64,000 bases of DNA from NCBI RefSeq assembly GCF_000143415.4, contig NW_003314337.1, forward strand, positions 849,853 through 913,852, in the 5' to 3' direction. Position 1 is the stretch's first letter, and each line of letters begins with the position of its first letter. The translations under genes and the position numbers were made by a program. This document shows, in pieces, positions 20,901 through 31,556 of the stretch. Under the pieces are notes generated by a model, which saw nothing but the letters and a program-made list of their open reading frames with translations, did not search any database and was not told the DNA's origin. The DNA is from Selaginella moellendorffii (taxonomy: Eukaryota > Streptophyta > Lycopodiopsida > Selaginellales > Selaginellaceae).

Positions 20901-21012
20901 TAATGTTGTGCATGGTTGGATGCGGAAGCAGAGTGCCACCATCACCTTGCCAGACCATGCAAGAGATGCAGCAAGAGCATTCATAACCCGGGTTCAAGGT
21001 GAGATTCATTAA
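17944..21012 (+). CDS. Transposase-like protein (DUF7869-type RNase H/DDE family), one in-frame TAG
   Basis: The start is the ATG at 17944, next to an acceptor-like TGCACTTTCAG, so a 5' leader intron is likely. The N-terminal ~170 residues (FRVGEKVYILNGGKRVAKGT...) resemble a small domain seen in plant En/Spm-like proteins. A Cys-rich segment (CCKRRCCQ) and a helical region follow, then the family core: FSKCDECTAIK, HNIEQRSCRTAYYHNR, CIIHDKMDQKKTCLP, LFGIIAHGHG, LLQTDNAGSENKNMYV and GFLMVGHTHENVDAMFSHL. The Asp residues in HDKMDQ, QTDN and HENVD are candidate catalytic residues. The C-terminal part (GMVVLVRPSNKKQMIWVG, VTVEWFKP) resembles a chromatin-reader-like tail. A TAG at 20461-20463 splits the otherwise continuous frame, and two palindrome copies (19686-19764) sit in a probable in-frame insertion before QTDN. 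Activity as transposase is inferred from family and position. Confidence 0.82.
19686..19764. repeat. Two palindrome copies within the transposase frame
   Basis: Copies at 19686-19707 and 19743-19764 are translated in frame as VSRGAPCHPS and LSREASCHSD. They lie in a stretch of roughly 60 residues separating the SLAKHLRSLQ helix from QTDNAGSENKN, where I would expect a short linker. They therefore look like an in-frame insertion, or possibly unspliced intron-like material. Confidence 0.75.
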
Positions 21013-21084
21013 TATTCCTTTACTAAGTTTCTAATGTATTTTATTTCAAGGTGAACAATCCGAATCTAAATCAGAGGAGGCGTG

Positions 21085-22068
21085 ATGGCATGTGGCCTTA
21101 CGCCATTCCTAGGTGAGATGATACAAATAACAAGTATAAATTCTTAGTTGTTCTAGCAAATCTTACTTAAAGTTCAAGGTGAACAAGCCAAATATGAATT
21201 CATCGGATTGTTATAACAAATTGCGAGGTGATGGCATGAGGCGATACGCCACTTGAGAGTGGTAGCCATTCTTATATGAGGTGAGTGAAATATTTATTAG
21301 AAATACCTCATTCAATTGTGCACTTCTAAGTCTTGGTCCACTCAGTACTGTTTGCATGTTTTTATTTTAATTCTTTATCTAAAATGTTATTTAGCATGTG
21401 GCTTCATGCCATTGCTCTCCACAATCATGCATTGAATTTTTCTATCCTTGCATAATACTTCTCCATATATATAGCATGTGCGCACATGTGATATGGTTCA
21501 TTAGGCCTGATATAGTGTGTGAGGTAAAACAAAGATGATGTGATATATGCATTTACCAATCACACGTGCATAAATCTAATAATATGGTGTGTGGCCAATA
21601 TTAATGGCACATAAACCCATATTGTGGGCTTACGTGCTTTATGTACCATCATTCCCTCTCAGCGTGTGTGTTGGTTTCCTTTTATAACACAACGAACTCC
21701 ATATTTTAGGGTGAAGAGTGTTCTCATGGCAAGCACAAAATCTGTAAGTGAGGCAGTAGAATATATAAGTCTTCCAAACTCCCCGTACTATACTCCAGGT
21801 GATCATTTTTCTGAACAAACGGCAACATTAACAACTATCGAGAACGCCCCAGTAACGTCAGAGACAACAATCCAAAGCAAAACAACTGACCCGGAGAAGG
21901 ATGATAGTACCGCTGAGAGTACCAAAAAGGAGGTGTCCACTAGCGCTTAGGCTTATAATGGCGTGTGCCCTCATGCCATTTACTTGATCACCAAATACCT
22001 TTTTCCCTTTGCACTAGTATATCTTAATACCGGTCTGAGAAATAGAATGGCATGTGCCCTCAGGCCTT
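21085..22068. repeat. Palindrome copies at the right end of the transposon
   Basis: Copies lie at 21085-21106, 21231-21252, 21391-21412 (partial), 21958-21979 and 22047-22068 (degenerate). Two are next to TTCAAGGTGAACAA-type repeats (about 21043 and 21173) that resemble the donor site following the transposase frame at about 21000. Confidence 0.7.
21726..21950 (+). CDS. Small Thr/Ser-rich ORF (74 codons) or last exon of the transposase gene
   Basis: The frame starts MASTKSVSEAVEYISLP and is rich in Thr, Ser and Glu to its stop at 21950. An acceptor-like TATTTTAG lies just before it (about 21705-21712). It could be a terminal exon reached from the GTGAGA donor at about 21000. No domain is recognised, and it could be non-coding. 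Confidence 0.35.
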   Translation: MASTKSVSEAVEYISLPNSPYYTPGDHFSEQTATLTTIENAPVTSETTIQSKTTDPEKDDSTAESTKKEVSTSA

Positions 22069-22586
22069 TTACTAAATCACCTTTGAAAGAAATGCAAGCC
22101 TCTATGTCGTAAAAAAAAGGTACTAGAGAAATTCCTTAATAATATGAATGTTATTTAGTTTCATGAAAATACACTAAGGGTCAAATGAGTTAAACGACTT
22201 CTCCAGACTAGCAATGCCTCTTGCTACACCTTCACAATTAGATTCGTTAGAAAAAGATAACATTGAATAATATCTAAATGTTCTCACCATTAAGTTATAT
22301 ATCTAGCTAATAGGAATGACGTTCATCTTGGAAAGCTCACCACACGCTCAATGAACAAACAAATAATGTGTGCGTGCATGCCATCGCTCTTCTTTAGCTT
22401 CAGATTCGGCTTGTTCACCTTGACAATGAGATTTATTATACAACCAGATGGACTCAGTCTGGACACAAAGTCACCGCGCTAGTCACCATGCCCCAGATAT
22501 GTCTAGCCCCTGGACAAAAAACATATAATTTCATGTCATTTTCAAATACTTGAAAATTTGTACCTAGTCCCATTTTACTGAATAAA
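22069..22586. other. Right subterminal region of the transposon
   Basis: This AT-rich stretch has no convincing ORF. It contains palindrome-like remnants near 22360-22386 and leads into the right inverted repeat. Confidence 0.6.
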
Positions 22587-22610
22587 TCCCACTTTAACGA
22601 AATAGAGCTT
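22587..22610 (-). repeat. Right terminal inverted repeat (24 bp)
   Basis: It is the perfect reverse complement of 8715-8738, reading TCCCACTTTAACG on the plus strand and closing with AGAGCTT. It is followed at once by the AATT duplication at 22611-22614. Confidence 0.93.
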
Positions 22611-22994
22611 AATTCCCGCTTAGGGGGAATCCACCTGACCGCCATTCCTACTGTTCGAGGGAGGACCGGCTGGAAGCCATCTCCTTCGACATCCGTAATA
22701 GGTCCCTCGAACAGTTTGGGCTGTGAGGATGAGCCCAAGAGTGGTGGGGCGACCGGGAAGCGAATGTGGGGAGCTTGGTCCGGAGGGCGTGCCTTCAAGA
22801 TCCGCTCCTGCTCTGCAGGTAACTCAAACGGCTTCTGGGATGCCAACCTGTTCCGCTTGACTGAGCAGGCCTCCTCCCGGTGTCCAGCACGCTGACAAAA
22901 GTTGCATCTAGGTTCTGAGTTCTCCGTTTGGATCCTGATGTACTGGCCCAGCACTGCGATCTCTGTCGGGATTTCAGCCGGGGCTGACACGACC
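22611..22994 (-). pseudogene. LINE-1 5' side: ORF1 fragment with CCHC zinc knuckle
   Basis: On the minus strand this encodes AEIPTEIAVLGQYIRIQTE followed by the zinc knuckle CNFCQRAGHREEAC, a proline-rich linker and RWIPPKREL, where the 13.9-kb transposon interrupts it. It continues in frame at 8710. The knuckle is the nucleic-acid-binding signature of plant LINE ORF1 proteins. LINE-1 is 5'-truncated at 22994, exactly where the 3' end of LINE-2 begins. Confidence 0.88.
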
Positions 22995-24514
22995 AATCCG
23001 GCGAGATCGCTGAACGTGTATGTACATTCCCCATGTCCCAATGGGACTAATACAAAAAATGGGCATGCCGCCCTCTCCATGAGCTACTCTACGTGATCCT
23101 CATATGCCGCAGCTAGACCTAGTCCTGGAGTAGAAGTGGACGTGGTCATCTGGAGCGAATCATGTCGATGTCCAAGTCTCCCCCACGAGCTGACCTTAGA
23201 ACAGAGTCTGGGGGGCGCCATTGCCAGCGAATCTCGCCACCTCCCAATTTGCCGAAGCATGGGAGCCACCTAGATCTCCACTCCTCGAGCTGCCTCGGTT
23301 TCGCCCGCTCTTTCAGGATGGTGTAGTGAAGACGCACCGCTGCAAGAGTGAGTCTCCACCATGATGCCACCACTGCCGATATTCTCGCTTGTTGCCCATC
23401 AAAGCGACAGTGGTTCCGCGCCTCCCAAAGTGCCTGCAGTCCTGTTGCCCTCCAAATGGACCAGCGCTCTTGGCCCAACACCTCCCAGATGGACATCCCA
23501 ACTTCAGCCCCTGTCACGTCCCACCGGACTCGCATGTTCCATCGGTGCCGTCCGTAGCAGCGAATACGCCTCCAAGCTGGACCAATGGCTGGGCCTCTAG
23601 CTCCCTCAAACCAGTGGAGGATATCCCCACTCCGAGCCTCAAACTCTGGAATGTCTCCGAGTTCCTGCGTCGCCTTGAAGATCTGTCGCCAAACTTCTCT
23701 CGCCACGTCGCATTCCCATAGGACATGTCGCGCTGTCTCCAGCTCGCCACACTCCTTGCACCGTCGGCATGCTTCTTCCTGGAACCGCTGTCCTACCGGC
23801 AACCCGTTATTTGCCACCAACCAAGAGGTGGCCTTGACTTTCTCCTGTACCGGTAGTTTCCAGAACGCAAGCGTGTTGCCCACCACCTGATTTGCTTCAA
23901 CTCCTTGCTCGATCCATTTCTTCCAGAGCTTGGGGATCTCCCCTCGGGCCTCCTCCCTACTGGTCAAGAGACCATCCCTTGCTTCCTTGACGCCGAAGGA
24001 GAAAAAGCTCCTCGCTCCTCGTTTCCATGCTGCGGGGTCCCAATCCAGATCCTCGATGAGCTGCTGTCGCCACCATCTAAGAATGCCTTCCCCCTCTAGT
24101 GCGGCCAACGATTGAACCACCACCGATTGTTTCGGAGCCTGTCGTATTACTCGAATCCTACCCTTGACCTCGTCATCCGTCACCATCGGCATGACCTGTT
24201 CGTCCCCTGCTGGCAACAGCATGTCGCCTCTCAAGACTCGAAAAGGACGCCCAACATTTTGGTCTGGAGACACAACGAACCATACCTCCACATCCCTGTC
24301 CTCCCAAGCTGGTGTTGGGGCCGTAAACGCCCGTGTCCAGGCCCCCAAGCTAACTCGTTCCCTGTCTGACTCCACGTCCCGTTGCAGAGCCACAAAGTCT
24401 CCAGATTTGAGACAACGCCTAGGCCAAAGCTGCCCCTGCTTCGCCTCACTCACTGCTCTGATAATGCGAAGAAGATCAAGGTGGACTTTCCTCCACCGTA
24501 CCGGGTTAAAGACA
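22995..24514 (-). mobile_element. LINE-2, 5'-truncated copy (3' 1.5 kb)
   Basis: This is closely similar to the 3' end of LINE-1 (3833 onward): same 3' UTR, stem-loop and terminal motif. It is truncated at 24514, inside the region after the RT palm. It is joined at its 3' side to truncated LINE-1 and at its 5' side to the 3' motif of SLE-2, with no other DNA between. Confidence 0.92.
23146..24514 (-). pseudogene. LINE-2 ORF2 C-terminal fragment
   Basis: The frame encodes about 450 residues corresponding to the C-terminal third of LINE-1 ORF2, including VKATSWLVANNGLPVGQRF, the zinc-binding CRRCKECGELETARHVLWEC and the C-terminal region. It has no RT palm motifs. It stops near the same place as LINE-1 but lacks its last few residues through a point change. 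It is a dead-on-arrival fragment. Confidence 0.88.
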
Positions 24515-26220
24515 AATCCGGCGAGATCGCTAAACATATATGTACATTACCCCAATCCCAAAGGGATCAAAACTACATTGAGAGCGCACTCTCGAAGAAA
24601 CTAGTGAAACTATGAGCGCGAACGCCCGGCGCTGCTCTTGGGCCGTCCGCCTCCCAGGTGACTCCACCGCGGAGCTTGAAGCCACCTGCTTCGCCTCGCC
24701 ACTCCTCCACTCGATCACAATGATGCCAAGCCAGACGAACACCATGTCGATCTAGCTCGACGTCGTCGCAGCCAAGCGGTCCAACTCGAGCACGATGACC
24801 CAGCGTCGCTCATGGGTCACTCGCCTCCAAGGTGACTCCACTGCACAAGCTGAAGCCACCTGTTACGCCCCAAGACGTGATGCTGTGTCTTGGAGCGCCT
24901 ACCTCCCCAGTGTACTTCCAGCACTAAGTCAGTGCCCATTGCGAGCAAACTCCAAGGCGTAGAACAAGCAAGGTGTGAGCCTCCTCCAGCTCTAGACTAG
25001 AGCGTGCTATCTTGCCTCCCACACTAGACAAGTGCGCTGGCCCCCTTCAATGATATACGAGCCCCCGTTGCCGGCATCGCGACAATCACAAGACTTGCAA
25101 GCCTCCGCAAACCTCCTCAAAGGACTAGCCCTGAAGCAAGAACCATGTGGGATTCCCTCCGCGAGCAAACCAACTCGGCCATCCGCCACTGGCCCCCTTT
25201 GTGACAGCACTTCCCTGTCACTAGATCCAAAAATGCGCCCATAGTGTCTTCCACGTCCATCCACCACGGACACTTCGCTATGTCGAGATGTCGTCCCGAA
25301 CTGTCCTCCACCAGTCAACAAAGATCCCATGACTTGGTCGTGTTTCCACGACTCAAGTCGCCAAGAACTTCCGACACATGCAGCTTCACGCTCTCCGTAC
25401 CTTAGTCGCCACCTTGCATGGCCCGACCTAAGGCGAGAAATCCCGCTCGAAGCTGCGAGACCAGCAACCGTCGCGTTTCCACCATGTTGCTGCCGTGCCA
25501 ACCACATGCAACGAAGATCCCTGACACTTAGAGTGGCCGGATCGAAGATCCCGCCGCCACCCTAAGTCCTGCCCTAACCGCAGTTAGCCAAGAACCCTAA
25601 CCCTAGCCACGAATTAGGACAGGTGAGAACTCTGAGACCGTGAAGAATTTTTGCCTGCGCTTCTGGGAGGGTGTGAGGCTCCCTCCCAGCTATGCCCCTG
25701 TGAATTTTTGTGCAAAAAATTCCAAGCCGTTCAGGAGTTATGAGCTCCCAAAAAACTTGAAACCATGAGAAGCGAAAAAAGAAGAGGAGGAGAGGAGAGC
25801 GTCCAGCTGCTGCAGCCGTGGTGTTCCTGACTGCCCTCTCCACTCCTCCAAATCTCTAAGCCCCGAAAAACCCTAGCCGCCGCCGAAGAACCCTAAAAAC
25901 AGCAGCGACCTAGGGCCAGCGAGATCTCCAGATCCGTGGCAGATCTCGCCGCGGCCTTCTAGGAGGATGAGAATCTACACTCCTAGAAGCCCCCCGTCGA
26001 AGGAATCGAGGTTTCTCCCAGCCGTTTGGGAGATATCGATAAAAACGACAGAGAGCGAGAGAGAAGAGGAGAAAGAGGAGGGAGACGAGCTCCGTGTGTT
26101 GCTGCCGCGGTCTGCGATGCTTGTGCCGCCCTGGACGCTCGCTCCCTCCCTCTTTCTCACACTCTCTCTCTAGCGCCTTCGAGCTCTCTCCTCAAACAAC
26201 TTAGGGCTTTTGCGCGCGCA
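24515..26220 (-). mobile_element. SLE-2, near full length
   Basis: This closely matches SLE-1. Its 5' end on the minus strand reads GCGCGCGCAAAAGCCCTAAG, which defines the fullest SLE 5' terminus in the window. It is joined on its 3' side to LINE-2 and on its 5' side to SLE-3. Confidence 0.9.
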
Positions 26221-27215
26221 AATCCGGCGAGATCGCTAAACATATATGTACATTACCCCAATCCCAAAGGGATCAAAACTACATTGAGAGCGCACTCTCG
26301 AAGAAACTAGTGAAACTATGGGCGCAAACGCCCGGCGCTGCTCTTGGGCCGTCCGCCTCCCAGGTGACTCCACCGCGGAGCTTGAAGCCACCTGCTTCGC
26401 CTCGCCACTCCTCCACTCGATCACAATGATGCCAAGCCAGACGAACACCATGTCGATCTAGCTCAACGTCGTCGCAGCCAAGCGGTCCAACTCGAGCACG
26501 ATGACCCGGCGTCGCTCATGGGTCACTCGCCTCCAAGGTGACTCCACTGCACAAGCTGAAGCCACCTGTTACGCCCCAAGACGTGATGCTGTGTCTTGGA
26601 GCGCCTACCTCCCCAGTGTACTTCCAGCACTAAGTCAGTGCCCATTGCGAACAAACTCCAAGGCGTAGAACAAGCAAGGTGTGAGCCTCCTCCAGCTCTA
26701 GACTAGAGCGTGCTACCTTGCCTCCCACACTAGACAAGTGCGCTGGCCCCCTTCAATGATATACAAGCCCCCGTTGCCGGCATCGCGACAATCACAAGAC
26801 TTGCAAGCCTCCGCAAACCTCCTCAAAGGACTAGCCCTGAAGCAAGAACCATGTGGGATTCCCTCCGCGAGCAAACCAACTCGGCCATCCGCCACTGGCC
26901 CCCTTTGTGACAGCACTTCCCTGTCACTAGATCCAAAAATGCGCCCATAGTGTCTTCCACGTCCATCCACCACGGACACTTCGCTATGTCGGGATGTCGT
27001 CCCGAACTGTCCTCCACCAGTCAACAAAGATCCCATGACTTGGTCGTGTTTCCACGACTCAAGTCGCCAAGAACTTCCGACACATGCAGCTTCACGCTCT
27101 CCGTACCTTAGTCGCCACCTTGCATGGCCCGACCTAAGGCGAGAAATCCCGCTCGAAGCTGCAAGACCAGCAACCGTCGCGTTTCCACCATGTTGCTGCC
27201 GTGCCAACCACACAA
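26221..27215 (-). mobile_element. SLE-3, 5'-truncated
   Basis: The 3' 995 bp of the element are present. It breaks off after GCCAACCACAC, and the missing 5' part does not reappear on the far side of the next element, so this is truncation rather than interruption by nesting. Confidence 0.9.
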
Positions 27216-28891
27216 AATCCGGCGAGATCGCTAAACATATATGTACATTACCCCAATCCCAAAGGGATCAAAACTACATTGAGAGCGCACTCTCGAAGAA
27301 ACTAGTGAAACTATGAGCGCGAACGCCCGGCGCTGCTCTTGGGCCGTCCGCCTCCCAGGTGACTCCACCGCGGAGCTTGAAGCCACCTGCTTCGCCTCGC
27401 CACTCCTCCACTCGATCACAATGATGCCAAGCCAGACGAACACCATGTCGATCTAGCTCGACGTCGTCGCAGCCAAGCGGTCCAACTCGAGCACGATGAC
27501 CCAGCGTCGCTCATGGGTCACTCGCCTCCAAGGTGACTCCACTGCACAAGCTGAAGCCACCTGTTACGCCCCAAGACGTGATGCTGTGTCTTGGAGCGCC
27601 TACCTCCCCAGTGTACTTCCAGCACTAAGTCAGTGCCCATTGCGAGCAAACTCCAAGGCGTAGAACAAGCAAGGTGTGAGCCTCCTCCAGCTCTAGACTA
27701 GAGCGTGCTACCTTGCCTCCCACACTAGACAAGTGCGCTGGCCCCCTTCAATGATATACGAGCCCCCGTTGCCGGCATCGCGACAATCACAAGACTTGCA
27801 AGCCTCCGCAAACCTCCTCAAAGGACTAGCCCTGAAGCAAGAACCATGTGGGATTCCCTCCGCGAGCACACCAACTCGGCCATCCGCCACTGGCCCCCTT
27901 TGTGACAGCACTTCCCTGTCACTAGATCCAAAAATGCGCCCATAGTGTCTTCCACGTCCATCCACCACGGACACTTCGCTATGTCGAGATGTCGTCCCGA
28001 ACTGTCCTCCACCAGTCAACAAAGATCCCATGACTTGGTCGTGTTTCCACGACTCAAGTCGCCAAGAACTTCCGACACATGCAGCTTCACGCTCTCCGTA
28101 CCTTAGTCGCCACCTTGCATGGCCCGACCTAAGGCGAGAAATCCCGCTCGAAGCTGCGAGACCAGCAACCGTCGCGTTTCCACCATGTTGCTGCCGTGCC
28201 AACCACATGCAACGAAGATCCCTGACACTTAGAGTGGCCGGATCGAAGATCCCGCCGCCACCCTAAGTCCTGCCCTAACCGCAGTTAGCCAAGAACCCTA
28301 ACCCTAGCCACGAATTAGGACAGGTGAGAACTCTGAGACCGTGAAGAATTTTTGCCTGCGCTTCTGGGAGGGTGTGAGGCTCCCTCCCAGCTATCCCCCT
28401 GTGAATTTTTGTGGAAAAATTCCAAGCCGTTCAGGAGTTATGAGCTCCCAGAAAACTTGAAACCATGAGAAGCGAAAAAAGAAGAGGAGGAGAGGAGAGC
28501 GTCCAGCTGCTGCAGCCGTGGTGTTCCTGACTGCCCTCTCCACTCCTCCAAATCTCTAAGCCCCGAAAAACCCTAGCCGCCGCCGAAGAACCCTAAAAAC
28601 AGCAGCGACCTAGGGCCAGCGAGATCTCCAGATCCGTGGCAGATCTCGCCGCGGCCTTCTAGGAGGATGAGAATCTACACTCCTAGAAGCCCCCCGTCGA
28701 AGGAATCGAGGTTTCTCCCAGCCGTTTGGGAGATACCGATAAAAACGACAGAGAGCGAGAGAGAAGAGGAGAAAGAGGAGGGAGACGAGCTCCGTGTGTT
28801 GCTGCCGCGGTCTGCGATGCTTGTGCCGCCCTGGACGCTCGCTCCCTCCCTCTTTCTCACACTCTCTCTCTAGCGCCTTCGAGCTCTCTCA
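27216..28891 (-). mobile_element. SLE-4, nearly full length (lacks ~30 bp at the 5' end)
   Basis: It is collinear with SLE-2 and ends at GAGCTCTCTC, about 30 bp short of the full 5' end. The 3' motif of LINE-3 follows directly. Confidence 0.9.
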
Positions 28892-30668
28892 AATCCGGCG
28901 AGATCGCTGAACGTGTATGTACATTCCCCATGTCCCAATGGGACTAATACAAAAAATGGGCGTGCCGCCCTCTCCATGAGCTACTCTACGTGATCCTCAT
29001 ATGCCGCAGCTAGACCTAGTCCTGGAGTAGAAGTGGACGTGGTCGTCTCGAGCGAATCATGTCGATGTCCAAGTCTCCCCCACGAGCTGACCTTAGAACA
29101 GAGTCTGGGGGGCGCCATTGCCAGCGAATCTCGCCACCTCCCAATTTGCCGAAGCATGGGAGCCACCTAGATCTCCACTCCTCGAGCTGCCTCGGTTTCG
29201 CCCGCTCTTTCAGGATGGTGTAGTGAAGACGCACCGCTGCAAGAGTGAGTCTCCACCATGATGCCACCACTGCCGATATTCTCGCTTGTTGCCCATCAAA
29301 GCGACAGTGGTTCCGCGCCTCCCAAAGTGCCTGCAGTCCTGTTGCCCTCCAAATGGACCAGCGCTCTTGGCCCAACGCCTCCCAGATGGACATCCCAACT
29401 TCAGCCCCTGTCACGTCCCACCGGACTCGCATGTTCCATCGGTGCCGTCCGTAGCAGCGAATACGCCTCCAAGCTGGACCAATGGCTGGGCCTCTGGCTC
29501 CCTCAAACCAGTGGAGGATATCCCCACTCCGAGCCTCAAACTCTGGAATGTCTCCGAGTTCCTGCGTCGCCTTGAAGATCTGTCGCCAAACTTCTCTCGC
29601 CACGTCGCATTCCCATAGGACATGTCGCGCTGTCTCCAACTCGCCACACTCCTTGCACCGTCGGCATGCTTCTTCCTGGAACCGCTGTCCTACCGGCAGC
29701 CCGTTATTTGCCACCAACCAAGAGGTGGCCTTGACTTTCTCCTGTACCGGTAGTTTCCAGAACGCAAGCGTGTTGCCCACCACCTGATTTGCTTCAACTC
29801 CTTGCTCGATCCATTTCTTCCAGAGCTTGGGGATCTCCCCTCGGGCCTCCTCCCTGCTGGTCAAGAGACCATCCCTTGCTTCCTTGACGCCGAAGGAGAA
29901 GAAGCTCCTCGCTCCTCGTTTCCATGCTGCGGGGTCCCAATCCAGATCCTCGATGAGCTGCTGTCGCCACCATCTAAGAATGCCTTCCCCTTCTAGTGCA
30001 GCCAACGATTGAACCACCACCGATTGTTTCGGAGCCTGTCGTATTACTCGAATCCTACCCTTGACCTCGTCATCCGTCACCATCGGCATGACCTGTTCGT
30101 CCCCTGCTGGCAACAGCATGTCGCCTCTCAAGACTCGAAAAGGACACCCAACATTTTGGTCTGGAGACACAACGAACCATACCTCCACATCCCTGTCCTC
30201 CCAAGCTGGTGTTGGGGCCGTAAACGCCCGTGTCCAGGCCCCCAAGCTAACTCGTTCCCTGTCTGACTCCACGTCCCGTTGCAGAGCCACAAAGTCTCCA
30301 GATTTGAGACAACGCCTAGGCCAGAGCTGCCCCTGCTTCGCCTCACTCACTGCTCTGATAATGCGAAGAAGATCAAGGTGGACTTTCCTCCACCGTCCCG
30401 GGTTAAAGACCTGCATATGTCTCGTAGTCTTCCTCCTGTCCTTGTCCAGGACCCGCACCAGCTGCTTGAGAGTTCGGAAGCCTGCGCTATGTAGCTTTCT
30501 CCAGATTGTGTAGTGGTCCTCCCTGCCCAGTGTCCTTTCATCCAGTTTGAAGAGGTCGTTGAAGAACAGGGGCTGGTTCAGCCAGTCCTCCGCTCGCCCT
30601 GGCAATTCCCTACTGACTGGAAACGCGCTCCATAACCGGAGAAGCCCCTGGACTAGAGTGCCGCCCTA
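28892..30668 (-). mobile_element. LINE-3, 5'-truncated copy (3' 1.8 kb)
   Basis: This closely matches the 3' part of LINE-1 and is truncated slightly further upstream than LINE-2. It is flanked head-to-tail by SLE-4 and SLE-5. Confidence 0.92.
29016..30650 (-). pseudogene. LINE-3 ORF2 C-terminal fragment
   Basis: An open frame of about 530-545 residues is collinear with the C-terminal part of LINE-1 ORF2, from LPGRAEDWLNQPLFFND to a C-terminus ending RPRPLLLQD. It holds the same Cys/His zinc-binding segment and no RT palm. The frame is undamaged, so the copy is young, but it cannot make a functional enzyme. Confidence 0.88.
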
Positions 30669-31556
30669 AATCCGGCGAGATCGCTAAACATGTATGTACA
30701 TTACCCCAATCCCAAAGGGATCAAAACAACATTGAGAGCGCACTCTCGAAGAGACTAGTGAAACTATGAGCGCGAACGCCCGGCGCTGCTCTTGGGCCGT
30801 CCGCCTCCCAGGTGACTCCACCGCGGAGCTTGAAGCCACTTGCTTCGCCTTGCCACTCCTCCACTCGGTCACAATGATGACAAGCCAGACGAACACCATG
30901 TCGATCTAGCTCGATGTCGTCGCAGCCAAGTGGTCCAACTCGACCACGATGACCCGGCGTTGCTCATGGGTCACTCGCCTCCAAGGTGACTCCACTGCAC
31001 AAGCTGAAGCCACCTGTTACGCCCCAAGACGTGATGCTGTGTCTTGGAGCGCCTACCTCCCCAGTGTACTTCCAGCACTAAGTCGGTGCCCATTACGAAC
31101 AAACTCCAAGGCGTAGAACAAGCGAGGTGTGAGCCTCCTCCAGCTCTAGACTAGAGCGTGCTACCTTGCCTCCCACACTAGACAAGTGCGCTGGCCCCCT
31201 TCAATGATATACGAGCCCCCGTTGCCGGCATCGCGACAATCACAAGACTTGCAAGCCTCCGCAAACCTCCTCAAAGGACTAGCCCTGAAGCAAGAACCAT
31301 GTGGGATCCCCTCCGCGAGCAAACCAGCTCGGCCATCCGCCACTGGCCCCCTTTGTGACAGCACTTCCCTGTCACTAGATCCAAAAATGCGCCCATAGTG
31401 TCTTCCACGTCCATCCACCGCGGACACTTCGCTATGTCGGGATGTCGTCCCGAACTGTCCTCCACCAGTCAACAAAGTTCCCATGACTTGGTCGTGTTTC
31501 CACGACTCAAGTCGCCAAGAACCTCCGACACATGCAGCTTCACGCTCTCCGTACTA
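30669..31556 (-). mobile_element. SLE-5, 5'-truncated
   Basis: The 3' 888 bp of an SLE are present, ending at CTCTCCGTACT. It shares diagnostic differences with SLE-6 (for example AAACATGTATG and GGGATCCCCTCC), so the two form a subfamily distinct from SLE-1 to -4. Confidence 0.9.

Larger units (their letters stand above)
8715..22610. mobile_element. 13.9-kb DNA transposon with ParB-like and DUF7869-like genes
   Basis: The element is bounded by perfect 24-bp inverted repeats (8715-8738 and 22587-22610, starting AAGCTCTATTTCG) and AATT target duplications, inside the ORF1 of LINE-1. Its 13,896 bp hold two divergent transcription units: a minus-strand multi-exon gene (about 9144-14531 plus possible 5' exons to 15.2 kb) and a plus-strand transposase-like gene (17944-21012, with a possible last exon at 21726-21950). 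The 2.8 kb between them is repeat-rich and contains a 34-bp CCCTAAA array and an 86-bp-arm hairpin. About 25 copies of a 22-bp palindrome occur throughout. I do not recognise the ends or target size as those of a standard superfamily. The LINE host dates it as younger than LINE-1. Confidence 0.93.

Noticed and set aside
8711-22614. TTAA target duplication (piggyBac/Kolobok-like) for the 13.9-kb element
   Set aside because: TTAA does occur at both edges, but with TTAA as target the two inverted repeats become unequal (an extra TTAA on the left). AATT with AAGCTC...GAGCTT ends gives symmetric repeats and restores the ORF1 frame. Some ambiguity (4-6 bp) remains.
22454-23080. A 208-codon frame with a zinc knuckle read as one protein
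   Set aside because: It crosses three units: the 3' end of LINE-2, the ORF1 piece of LINE-1 and the right end of the DNA transposon. Only the middle part is real coding sequence.
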